Position numbers and translations under genes: made by a program. From contig CM060831.1 of the NCBI GenBank assembly GCA_030762175.1, positions 33,390,501 to 33,454,500 of the forward strand: a stretch of DNA of 64,000 nt, given 5' to 3'. Shown piece after piece: positions 23,682-36,630 of this stretch; positions within the stretch are counted from its first letter, which is position 1, and every line of letters begins with the position of its first letter. The notes below the pieces were generated by a model. It worked only from the letters and a program-made list of their open reading frames with translations, was not told the origin of the DNA and did no database searches. The DNA is from Metallyticus violacea. Lineage: Eukaryota; Arthropoda; Insecta; Mantodea; Metallyticidae.

Positions 23682-26600
23682 GTACTCTTCCTTTTATGTG
23701 CAGATGCAAAAGAGTTGGCACGGCAGAAATGCCATGCTTCTTTGCGGGACACTTGTGCTGCTGCAGATTCCTCATTACTCAAAACTCTCCTGCAGCAGAT
23801 AGGACCAGAGGCTGAACTGGTTGTGAACATGGCTCCAAGTGGTTCCAACACACTGCTGTTTACGTGAGTACATTATGAAGTTATAGGTTGCTTGTAAGAA
23901 AGAGACATAGTACAAATTTATATTTTGACATTCAGTGAAAAGCTGAAGAGAGGTGATTATATAATATTTAATGGTAGAAGGGTATGCTGAGATTCTTCCC
24001 AATCATATTTATTCATTGTTAATTATGGTACATGCTGGCTACTTACCCTAACAAAGAACATTGGATTCATTATTTATGCTTGTAAAATCTGCTTAAAATA
24101 CAAATGCGAATATATCACAATAAAAGAATATATATAATAATTTTCTGTTTAGAACTATCAAGGCTTTTATTTATTCATTATGTAAAATGCCAATTAATCA
24201 TCTTTCACACTCAAGGGGTTTTCATTATTAAACCATTTCAAAAATTTAATCTAAACATAATCACTATTCTGGTTTACACGAGACACTTTCAAAGTGGATT
24301 CCTAAACATTACAACACTACAGCTGATTACTGAGTTCTCAAGAGCCTAAAGTACTAACTCGGTTTCAAAGTTGTGGTCCAAATAAATACTATGAATATGC
24401 ATGTAGCACGATATATCCAACTTGATTATTTAGTTTCTTGCTCTTTCCCTGTCCATGTAAATATATTTGTGCAAAAAATTGAATCCACTAGAAGTGGTTT
24501 TTCCATTCTTAAATTTGAAGTATTGCACAGTCAGAGTGGAAAAAATAAGGATTACTTTTCTCTGCAGTGTACTGAATAAGTGTGCATTTTTAAAAATCTC
24601 AGGAATTGACTATTGAGGTTCATGATATAAAAAGGGCATCAACAATTTAAAGAATTTCCACTAAAGCTGCTTCTGCTGTATAAGAAGGAAGCATGCCAAT
24701 TTATATCTCCAGAAGAACAAAATTCTAAAGGATGAAATGATTTTCAAACCACATTTTGTGCATAAGTAATTCTTATATGTTATTATGAAGGGCAACTCCA
24801 ACAACAAAAGCAGCTAACATTATAAATGAGGGGGAAAAGTAATGACTTAGACTTGGTGCATTGTATGAGTAGCTTAATGAAGAGTATTACTTCCAATATG
24901 AGGGTAAGTTACAAAAGGATATAATAATTTAAATAAATAAGAATACTAATTTTAATAATACTTTTCATTTTTCAGCATAATCTCACTATACATTGAGGTA
25001 CTTGTTCCATCGTTTCACAGGCCTCTGAAATCCAGCAGCATTAAATTCTTTGGACTTCTGCAGGAACTAGGCGGTGACTTCCTTTTCTACAGCTTCATCA
25101 TTGGGAAAATGTTAGCCTGAAAGAGGTGTTTAGGATCCTAGGGTCGAACAAATGCAAGTCACTTGGAGTAAGTTCAGGGCTAAATGGAAGATGTTCGAAG
25201 ACTTCCCACTTGAAATTTCCCGGATTTTGTCTTATTGGTAGTATGAGTATATGCATTGTCATGCAAGAGCAATACACCTCTGGTGAGGAATCCTGGTTGC
25301 TTCCATTGAATGGTCTTAAGAGGATTCCTGAGGATATTACAGTAGAAGTCGGCATTTACAGTTTGTCCTTGAGCTGGAATATGGCGAGCCATGCCTTTGT
25401 GATCCCAGAAGACAGTCAGCATCATTTTCCTGGCAGATGGTGTCACTTTATACTCCCCCCCTCCGGCAAGTGATGCAGGATATTTCCATTACATTGATGC
25501 ACGCTTTGTGTCAGGCTGGTAATGAACCCAAGACTCATCACCTGTGATAATTTGGGCTGGCATATCGTGTCCTTCATAATGGCAGCAACAAGGTTCTGTA
25601 ATGTTAGACCCATTCTTTGCAATTTATGTTGTATGGTCAATGTGCACGGCACCCATCATGCATAGACTTTGTTTAAAACATAACCTGTCATGCATTAATA
25701 GGTAGGCCATGCTGCATGAATAACCATTAGCAGTGGCTATAGTATCTATAGTTACCCTTCTGTCTACTCGGATTAAGTCTTCAACTCGTTGCAAATTCTC
25801 TCTATGGCGATCTCCGTTGACTGGCTGACGCACTATCAGTCTTCGATACGTGTCCACCCTTCAGAGAACTAATGCACTCAATTGTAAACAACTTGACGTA
25901 ACAGGCATTTCTTACTATAGATACGGAACATTTCTTTATGAATATTATTTGATTCCATACTTTTGCCCACAAAAATAGAACAATGGAGGATTGCTTGAAG
26001 ATTATACACTCATTTGGAGGCACTGCCATCATGCAGCTGCTGTTGCAATATTGTAAACTTCTTTTGTCGAATGTCACCAATTGTTACTGGACTAATGCTG
26101 CCATGTAGTGGCAGTAGCCTCAGGTGCCTCATTCAAACATGTAGTACCCCACATCAACTTGTAACTTAATGACTTACCATCTTATAAGAAAGCAAATGAC
26201 AGTAAGAAGCTCCAAATAGAAAGGAGAGTGGGTAAATGTTGCAATAATTAAATGTGAAACCTATCAAATCCTCAAACATTAAATAGCTCTTGAACTCTTT
26301 AAAGAATGGCTAGAAAATACTGAGAATGAAATAAGTAATTTATCATAAGCTTACAAGAAAGGCAGTTTCTTTTGCTAAGAAATGCTATAAATTAATTGAT
26401 ATCATTGTATGATTCAGTTGAACTACACACTCTTAAAGCATCACTTACTTTTCATAAATGTTCTCGAAACCGGTTCCATACATTTATGAAAAGTAAGTGA
26501 TGCTTTAAGAGTGTGCAGTTCAACTGAATCATACAATGATATCAATTAATATGATTAGCTTCACTGTGCAAGTTCCAATTTACATTTAAGTTTAAATGCT

Positions 26601-28651
26601 ATAGATATTTATCCTTTACAGTTTCGGATTTTTAAAGCACATACTTTTTATCTAAATTACTTGGTAATGTGATTAGACAGATACTAGGGTGAGGTACTTA
26701 AACTACCACCTCAAATATCTTCTGATATCCAGTTGTTTTTGCTAGATTTAAGGGCACATAGGTACAAACCTAGCCTATAGAGAATTAATATGAATAATAA
26801 AAAGATATTTTAGCTCAAAATTATATTTATTAAAAGTAACAATAACTATAGCAGAAAATAAATTAAGTTACAATAATAATGATTGCATTTATTGCAAATT
26901 TCTAATATAAGTGCTTTACACAAAATTTATTTTTGAGGTTTCATTCATTAAAAGCAAATGAACAGTAATGTGGTAATTCAATAATATTTTCTTTTATATG
27001 AATTATTATCTTAAGTTGGCCTGATTTAATGCACCTTGATTTATTTCTGAAGATATGCAGCATAACCTTACAGTAGTTTGCAGTATTGTTTCTTTTGAAA
27101 TACTAAATAATATGCAGCAGTCCCTGTATCAAAGACTGGAAGTTTATGTAAACAATGTAATACAGTTTTTTTTCACACTAACTCCATTCACTTACATAAA
27201 ATTTTGGACATATGTTTCGGGAGCGATCCCTCCCATCTTCAGCCTGTTGACAAACTGTTGTTAAACGTGGCGGTTGGGTCTCTTGATGTTCTTGTGGCGG
27301 CATCTGTTGGTTCTATTAGGAATTTGCTGAGTTCATCCAATGGAGGGAAATCAAAATTCATCAAATTACCCTTATTTTTTGTAATGAAAATGTTTTCCCA
27401 AGTGGAAAGTTCTATTGCATTATGAAGTTGTTTAAGTAGTTTTATCTCTGGTTTAATTTCATGATTTTTATTCCAAAAGTGAGCTGCTATTGCTGATTTA
27501 TCAATTTGTTTTAAGCGAAAATTATGAAGTGTTCTTTTTTCGAGATTCCCAAATTCCTCTTCGTTTTTCCAATGTATTTTTTATCGCACTCTGTACATTC
27601 TATTTCACAAATACCTGACTTTTGTTCTGTTGGCATGTAGTCCTTTACTCTGCAACCTAATAAGTTCTTTATATTAAAATTGTTCTTTGGGGCTAACATA
27701 ATTCCTTGTTCTTTGAATATCTTTTTGAACTTATTGTGGTAAATTGGGTGGTATGTGAAACTTTTGAATTTGTACCTTTCTTTTGCACTTTTAAGTGTGG
27801 AAACATCTCTTATTGTTTTTTGTTTTTTGGTTTTATTGATGATTTTTACTACTGTGTCTTTGTTGTATCCATTAGTTTCTGCTATCTTTATGATTTGTTG
27901 GTATTCCAATTTGTACTCTGTTTCTGTGAGTGGAATGTTAACTAATCTGTGTGTAAACTATAAAACACTGCATATTTATGTGGAATGGGGTTAAAACTGT
28001 CATTTTTATGTAATTTTCTGTGTGAAAATAGCACCTCACTTTTGGAATAAAAATCATGAAATTAAACCAGAGATAAAACTACTTAAACAACTACATATTG
28101 CAATAGAACTTTCCACTTGGGAAAACATTTTCATTACAAAAAATAAGGATAATTTGATGAATTTTGATTTCCCTCCATTGGATGAACTCAGCAAATTCCT
28201 AATAGAACCAACAGATGCTGCCACAAGAACATCAAGAGACCCAACCGCCACGTTTAACAACAGTTTGTCAACAGGCTGAAGATGGGAGGGATCGCTCCCG
28301 AAACATATGTCCAAAATTTTATGTAAGTGAATGGAGTTAGTGTGAAAAAAACTGTATTACATTGTTTATATATATACCACTCCATTGTCAACAACTTCGT
28401 AAGTACATTTAACTGGAAGTTTGTTTTGCAGTATATGATCATCATTGTGAACATCTAGCCAGATGTACTTTCTAGGCTTTAGGTAAGAGGGTAAGATATC
28501 TCAGATAATTCATTTGAAGGAAAACAAAAGACTAAGAAAAACTGAAAAGTGTTATTTGATTACCATACTGCTGTTCACTTGCTTTTAAGGATAAAACTTC
28601 AAAAATTGATTTTTTTATAAACTATTTGTATTGGAAACATTTGGTAAATCA

Positions 28652-28691
<40 letters not shown>

Positions 28692-31600
28692 GTTGTTGTT
28701 GTTGTTGTTGTTGTTATTTATTTAGTTTAACTTTTGCTATAATTATGGCTATTGTTCCATTTAAAAATATAACTTTGTGCTGAAAGTACTCTTTTTTATT
28801 ATTAATATTAATTCTCAATAGGCTAGATTTGAGAGCCCTTATGTGTCCTTAAATCTAGCAAAAACAGTTTGTTGATATCAGTAATTGTATAGAGACATTT
28901 GAGATGATAGTTTTAAGTGCCACTTTCTATATATATGTATTGTTGTTGATAATTGATATTATTATATGATTGGCTTCACTGTGCAAGTTCCAATTTATAT
29001 TTTAATATATTGTTGTATGTTATCTTACATTGTATTTAATTATTGGCATCTGTATAGAAAGAACCTATAGGTAGATCAGTGCTATAGTTGGAAAAATATT
29101 TTAGGGGATATTGTTAAAAATACTTGCCATAATATCAAAGGAAACTTTGATTGGACTTCACTACTTTTGTGGTATTTCTTTTATGACATGCAATCTTTTC
29201 AGCAGGCCTCTTTCTAGATTGCTGCCAGATTACTTGTAAGACAAAGAATTAAATGCTGACACTGATGGTCTAGCAATTCTTTCTAAGCAGACTATTTCTT
29301 TTCTTAGTGCAGAAGAGTAACTGGGACAGAATCTAATGTCCACCAAAGTACAAAATGGTTTCATGTTTGTGTCAATATATTCCCTGAAAGCCTGCATGTA
29401 CTTTGCTTATCATTAAGATGGAAATGTTCACACAAGTTGCAGATGCTTGCATCACCAAATAATATCTCCATTTCAGGAGGCCAGTTTTTGTATTTAAGAT
29501 AACCAGATCATTCAACAGCCTCTATTCCATTTCTGCCACACTATAAGTTTTTGTGAATTTTCCAATGGAGGACAAGCTGCAAAATTTTGAAATTAATAAA
29601 TCACAGCAGTATAATTCTTGAGGTGCCACACTGTAAGTGAAGTGTGAAATGACAATTTGAGGGCAAACTGCAAAATCATAGCAACTATTCAGGTGACTGT
29701 CCACACTTTAAGAAAAACAAACAGCAAATGAGCATTTCATCAAAGGGATTAAAATGCAATTTTTAAAAGCAAAATAATAGAAATAATAACTCTTGAAAAC
29801 TTTCAAACAGCTAACAGATAACTTCAATTTTTAATAAAGTTGAAAGGAATATTTTCAATTTTATAATTTTTTGCTGATTGCTAACAGTATGTTTTTATTA
29901 ATGCCAGTATGATGTACCAACCCAACTACAGCACTGAGGTAGATATATCAGCAGATTGTTCTTAAAAAACACCTAGTAGTACAGATGATTGTTATTGTTG
30001 TTACCACTAGTATTCTGTTATTTGTTTCAGAGGTTGTGAAATGGGCCGGAAAGAGATAGTTAAGCTACTGTTGGATTACCATGCAGATGGTCGAATACAT
30101 CCTGTAACAAAATATTCACCCCTGTACATAGCTTGCTATAATGGGAGGAAGGACATTGTTGAAATGTTACTTAAGGTAAGTAAACCCCTTATATAGGAAC
30201 CTTCCCTCTATTAGTATTCATTCTTCAAGCCCCTATCTCTTTTCTCTTACATCTCGCTTTCCTAATTAACCATAAACTCCTTATAAAATATTCTTAATTA
30301 CAGAACATAAAATCTGCTTAACATGAACTCCCTTCCCATACTTTCCCTCTGTGACCTTAACAACTCCTAAACCATCTTCACCAATTGTTCTATAGATTAG
30401 AATGAAAATGCTGTATAACTGAAATCAGCATCTTCTATTAAAAATGTGTTCATATACAGTATTGTTGCCTTGTTGTCTTGAAAGCAGCCTAGTATACCAG
30501 ACAAGAATTCCTAGTTTTCTACCTAGATCACTTAGCGTGGCCTGCTTTAGACTTGCTATGGGGTCATGACTACTGACTGAAACAGATGCATGCCCTCTGC
30601 AACCATGGCATATCCATGACTGAAGAGTACCTTGGCATTTGCCCTGCTGTTCTTAACTGTTTCTCTTTACATGTTACTGAAAATGCCTTTGGAGATTATT
30701 TTTATCATTCTTCTTTTTACTGGGCTCCTTTGACTTGTGATGTAGAGGTCTGAGATGGACATAGGATTATACATATGCAGTATTTAATGCCAATTGTTTA
30801 CCTGCTAGAGATGAATCATTCCATCTGGCAGCAGCATGTATGATATGGAAAATGTATTTTTTAATATGTGGTAATTTGCACATTCCATGTAAATGTCTTT
30901 CAACCAATGAGCAATACTAGATTGATGGGTTAGAATCAAATAGTAAATAGCATGATGTTAAATGAAACTTCATTTTCTCCTACATTAATTTGTTTTGTTC
31001 CTATCATCTCTGCTTTGGTTCAATTATTGAGTGAGAGAATTGCAGCTCATGCAGGTTCTTGTTTATTACTGGTGGTTACTACAAAATTATGATGTGGCAA
31101 GATTGCACTGTAAATATTCAAAACATAAACCAAGCATATTTTCCTCAAACTTATTAGTATACTCTCAAATTATTATTTTTCTCAAACTTCACATGTTTAG
31201 TTGTTTAGTTCTGCTGAAATTATCTTGCCTAATGCAACTTATATAAGCCAATAGTTTTCCTGGAGTAATTTAAGTTTGGATTTAAACTCAAGACAAAAAT
31301 CATTCATTAAGCTCAGTTAATTTATCAGAAAACTGTCAGCACTGCTTTTATATAAGGAAACTCAAATTTTCTACAATTTTCCTTGGTATGCATTCTTCTA
31401 GTTGGTAAATCCATCTCCAGCAAGTAATAAAAAGATGTCTACTGTATTGGCCTAATGTCATATATTCTGGTTTGAATTTCATAAACAAGTAGAGCAAAAT
31501 ACTGATAGGTGCCAATGACTATATTTTAAAATAATTTCTCACATGTTAATATAACATTTTCTCATGGAAGTTCATTATATTCCTGAAAAAATGCAAAGTC

Positions 31601-34082
31601 ATCTATTCTGTGAGATTTTAGTATATCTTTGATAGCCTGATCTTATATTTTTTGACCCTACTTGATAAAGAACTGTTTCTAATGTTCCTGTAAAGTTAGC
31701 AATCAATGCTTGCACAGTGCTGAATTGCTTCAGTCATTGCTTCACAACATTTATTGGTCATCTGCTCCCTGGCATTCTTGTAAATATCCTTGCTATTATA
31801 TTAGTTTCCATTCATAGGAGCTATTCTTGGATACCCTCTGTAGCATTCTCCAGTATTAGTAACACTCATTCTTCCCTCTTCAATCATGCTATGTAACCTT
31901 ACATCATTTATGCATTATTAATGATGTAATATTGAACATGGTATTTATAAGTATGTTTAACAGTTAGTGGCCTTGCTAGAATGTTCCACAGAACAACAAA
32001 TATGCTATAAGCTTTGTGGTACAGAAGGATCAAAAACTTCCTTTCTGTAATTTTCTTTTATAGTAGTGACACCAAAAAGTTCAAAGAGATGAGATGAATA
32101 ATTTATGTTTTGAGTTAGATTAACTTCTTACTCACCTTCCCCTACTCCAACATTAAAATTACTTCTCCTGGACAAAAAGGGGCATAATATGGATGCTTTG
32201 TTCTAATTTTATGCTTTTAAAAGGTTTTGATTCATGTAATTTCATTGTGATTGTACATTGAAATGTTTTGTATAAAATACATTATCCCTGGATTAATAAT
32301 ATAGCATTTGAAAGTGATTTTGAAAGTTTTAAAACAGGTAGAAGTGGAAAACCATGATATTTCATATAATCTTAATCTGTAACCGTGAACAGTGAAGCTT
32401 GTATAATTCTTTGGGAAAAGTGGGCATGGGATTAGTATGGTATGAGGGGGGGGGGAATTGGGAGAAGGATTTTGGAAAGAGATTAAAACAAGAATTAGGA
32501 TATTGAAAAACAGAAAATGTGGGCTAGTCTTAATTTCAAAAAAATCTATGTAATTATATAGCATACTAAAATGTGTGGGTAATGGATATATTGAAACCTG
32601 TGATAAGGCAGAAAGAGAAGGACTGGCATGGTTTAGAACAGGAGTAATATATTTAACTGGGATAAGAAATGGATATATTAAGGGGAAATGTCCAATGTGT
32701 GAAGAACCAAATAGTATTTGACATTGTATATTAGAATATAAGGAAACCAAGTTTTAGAAGGAACAGATCTTTTTACGAAAATTTACCAAATGAAATAAGA
32801 GGTAGGAGAATTTTAAATCTAAAATCAGATGAAAATAATAAGAAACTTGTAAAATATATAGGCAAGGTGAGACAAAAAAGGTTATGAAATGTGTGCAAGA
32901 TAAATGGAAACAACAATATTGACAATTGCACTATCTAGGAATAAATATATATCCCCATTACACATTCAACTGGGTATTAATTGTAATGCGGTACAGAAGG
33001 AATGGAACTCCATAAAGTGAGGGGTCATTAAGTGGGAAATTTAAATATTAGTAAACTAACATGCACTGAGAATTTGGAAATGTAAATTTTTTATTTTGAT
33101 TTTAATAGTTTACCTGTTCGGAAAATTGGTTTTATTTATATGTTAAAAACATAATATCTGCATGTAAATTAGAAATTGGAAGAAATAAATTCATTCCTTC
33201 AAGAAAGAAAATAACATGAGTTGAGTCAGTCTCAAGTGTAAGAAATGTATTAATTATTTGTTGTACTTTTTGTAATGAAAAATTGAAATTAATATTCTAT
33301 ATTATAATTCTTTGGGACATTAGATAGAAGAAATAAAATTGTGGTGAGAAAATGAGTTCCAATGGTGGCTGGATGGACTGATCAAAGAAAAATATCACTA
33401 GAGCCTAATTAAGAAAAATATCTGAAATTAGCAGAAAGAATATATAGTACCATAGTAGGGGCTAAAATATTTTTTGGATTTGAAGTATGGGGATGCAACG
33501 ATAGTTGGAAAGATGTAGACATAATTAATAGAGATTTTTGTAAACAAGACATACTAGATTTGCCAAGACTGTCTCCCAACAATGTAGCCTTGGTAGACAC
33601 GGGTAAGTTTACTAGTAAGAGTAAGATAGTAGAAACAATTTTGAAATATTTATATATAATATATTAGAAGAAAGTGAAATTGTTACAATGCATTATATAC
33701 ATAAAGAAGTTGGCATTAGGTGATACTATATCTCATTAAGTGATCCATTTAACACGTTTCAAGAGCTTTTGCTCTCATATTAAGCTGGAGACTGACTATT
33801 GCTGGTAGGTGATGATGTGACCTCTGTTGGTTCCAATATACAGTAAAGCAGGAAGTCCATTGGTGGGGTTGTCAAAATTCATAACATAATGCTTATTCTT
33901 TAAAATGAAAATCTTTTCCCATATTGCTAATTCCCTGGGAATGTTGTAGAATTCAATCATTGCAAAGTAATGATTGCAGGTCAAAAAATTATCTGCAACT
34001 GCCAATTTATCCACATGTTTATATCTATCTTACATTTCTAAAGTGTTCTTTCATCCTTGTCTCCAAATGTATTATTGTTCTG

Positions 34083-34131
<49 letters not shown>

Positions 34132-36571
34132 GATCATAATCTAAATAATCTACTTGATATGCTCCTGCCTTTTCATTAGATGGAAAACTTCCTTTATGGT
34201 TCTGCTCAAAAGATTGCTGATGTTAAATTCATTTTGTGCTGCCAAACAATATAAATTTTTTTATAAATTTTCATGAATTTGTCCATTGATGGTATATGAA
34301 TTTTTTAAACTTAAGGTCTTCTTTATGCTGGAGAGAGTGGTGGTGTTTTTAGTATCTTTAAGTCTTTTGAAATGTCTGATCTTCTTGTCTACTAACAAAC
34401 AGTTGAATCCATTGTTGAGGGCCATATTGATGACATATTTGTATTCTGTTGTGTATTCTTCCTTGTTGAATAGGATGTTTACTAATCTTTGAGCAAGGCT
34501 GTTTATAATGGTATGTTGGTGTGGGTTAGGGTTGAAGCTATTATTCTTTACATCATTACTGTATGTATGGGTTTCCCATATATACCAAACAAAATTATAT
34601 TGTATCTTCTGTAGATTTTAAGGTCCAAAAAGGGCAAACATCTTTCCTCTTCAATTTTATTGTGAACTTAATGCTTTGGTCAAGCAGATTTAGTAATTTT
34701 AAGGCTTCCTCTGTTTGTTTTTTGGTACTATTGCAAATATAACAACTTCACTATTTCTAACTTAAATTAAGTTTGCAATTTACAATTGTTACAGTGTGTT
34801 TTACTGAACAGGAAAAGCTTAAATGGAAAGGGTCATGGATTCAGGGCTCTTAAAATACAAGAGAATTTGTGCAATATAGTTATTGATGGTTTTTGGAAAG
34901 AAGTAAGATTTAGAATTGAGAGACAAGACCTTTTTGCGAACTTGAGAGATAAAATTTATTGAAAATTTATCAAGAGGTAAAAAGAATTTGGGATGGGGAG
35001 AGATACATGAGCTTTGTGATAAAGTGAGTAGCAAAAGATTTTGCTTGGGCTAGAACAGGAGTTAGAAATTTAAGATAATTAAGGAGTGCAGCTAAAACTG
35101 ATAACTGTCCATTATGTGGCAAATTAGATAATGCCTTCCATGATATTAAATTGTGAGCAAACCAAAACAGGAAGACAACAGGTGTGGCAAGGAAATTGGA
35201 AATATTTAGAAGGGAATATTAATTTGGAATATCATTGGAAGAGGTAAATATATAGAATCAATGGAAAGCTATTTAAGTGAAATTAAAAAGAAATGGGTGG
35301 ATAAAGATTAAAAGGAATAATAAAGAAGGGAATTTACGTATAGAGAAATAGAAAACTTGATAATATCAATATGGGGTAAAACGTTAAATATATATAATAT
35401 GGTGGTTTACCGATATACCAACAACCGGGGATTATGCATATTGAGACCAATAAATTATTCTAAGTAACTCTCTAAGATAAGAATATAAGATATAAATTAA
35501 GCTGTGTAGGCGAATTTTGAAGGTTAGGCATAATAGATATTAAAGAAACTTTATTCTTTTATTTTTGTTTTTAGCTCTATAGCATTTATTCTCTTACAGA
35601 GATTTCCAGAACTAGTTCAGCAGCATACAGTGGAAAGGTGGCTTCCAATACATGCCTGTTGCATCAATGGTCATGTCAGTGTAATGGAACTTCTTCTAAA
35701 GTATTCATATCCGTCAGAACTTATGCACAAGTTCAGGTGAGTGGAGATTTTGCAAAGTGGTAGAATTTAAATTCACTTATATATTGTACATACAACACAA
35801 TACAGAATATTACAATATTTTAATTCTAAATAATTCAATTTAAAATGTTTCCAATTTGATAAAATCAGACCCCAGTTCCCAATTCATCAGTGTACATACT
35901 GGAATATCCATGAGACTAACCAAAAACACAATACTATAAATTATTTATCTTGGAACAGGCTATTAACTTATTCTAGAGGGTGAGTAAAAGGAAGCTCAGC
36001 AATCTGAAACTGATCTCTTTATTTATAGGTATCTGCAATAGACTTTAATTTGCACACTTATAAATGTTTTACTTCTTCAAATATTGTGTTTTAGGGACCC
36101 AACTGGAGAGTGGGAGTATGAGATGGCATTTGATCTGAATATGAAAGATGTTACAGGTCAAAATGTACTTTATGTTGCCAGTTTTCTGGGTAATTATAAG
36201 ATGGTAGACCTTCTTCTTAAATTCCGAGTCAAAGCAGCAAGAGTAAAGGTACAGTAGGCCATATTTTCAATACAATACAATTCAATGCTATGCAGATTAT
36301 TACTGTCATTATACAATTTTGTAATAAGCAATTGAAAATATAAAATATAAAAAGTAATATCAGAAGCCAACAAGAGATTGCTTGTTTAATATTATATCTT
36401 CCAAGTTAAAAAATATAATTAAGAATTTTATTCAGAATTTTGGTTATGATTATTAGGAGTTTCCTATAATCTGCATATTGGTATGTTAAAATGTTGTTGC
36501 CTTATTTTGTGAATGAACTGTATTGCAGTTTAGTAAAGAGTTCATGTTATCTTTATTATACAACATAAATA

Positions 36572-36630
<59 letters not shown>

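Larger units (their letters stand above)
21353..23703 (+). other. Lrrk intron 1 (GC-AG), with one SINE and microsatellites
   Basis: Starts GCAAGT after AAG and ends CAG. A (TTA)n run lies at about 21830-21866, a full SINE-B copy at 22847-23119 and a compound triplet repeat at 23600-23683. Elsewhere I see no coding pattern. CpG is still common here. Confidence 0.6.
27151..28405 (-). mobile_element. Penelope-like element, 5'-truncated, in inverted-repeat form
   Basis: The minus strand 27511-27909 encodes the PLE C-terminal GIY-YIG endonuclease: SGICEIECTECDKKYIGKTK RNLG, preceded by FTYHPIYHNKFKKIF. Two arms of about 340 bp (27151-27490 and 28027-28366) are near-perfect inverted copies of the element tail, the right one reading HFWNKNHEIKPEIKLLKQL on +. 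Each arm ends in a hammerhead-like core and CACTAACTCCATTCACTTAC. The terminal stretch CCACTCCATTGTCAAC recurs in the copies at 53.6 and 54.2 kb. The RT is not present. Confidence 0.85.
23864..30030 (+). other. Lrrk intron 2, with mariner, PLE and a long palindrome
   Basis: GT-AG intron of 6.2 kb. Contents listed separately: mariner remnant 24980-25870, palindrome 26391-26550, inverted-repeat PLE 27151-28405, and an (ATT)n(GTT)n repeat at about 28652-28715. The rest (23.9-24.9, 26.6-27.1, 28.8-30.0 kb) shows nothing recognisable. Confidence 0.75.
30176..35599 (+). other. Lrrk intron 3, LINE and PLE debris
   Basis: GT-AG intron of 5.4 kb. From 30176 to about 32500 nothing is recognisable and CpG is essentially absent. 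LINE pieces on + lie at 32570-33640 and 34800-35480, a PLE remnant on - at 33740-34720, and a (TA)n repeat at about 34087-34129. Confidence 0.75.

Noticed and set aside
23448..23867. 139-codon open frame with Asp and Tyr runs, and frames with Asn, Ile or Leu runs on both strands
   Set aside because: The runs are translations of the triplet microsatellite; only the last 160 bases are exon 2.
27204..27425. 73-codon + strand frame repeated at 28054-28314 on the other strand
   Set aside because: It is the wrong-strand reading of the inverted PLE tails.
32232..32750. 172-codon minus-strand frame
   Set aside because: It overlaps LINE-like coding sequence on the + strand (RTGV ... CPMC). The minus reading is Pro/Ile/Phe-rich with no domain.
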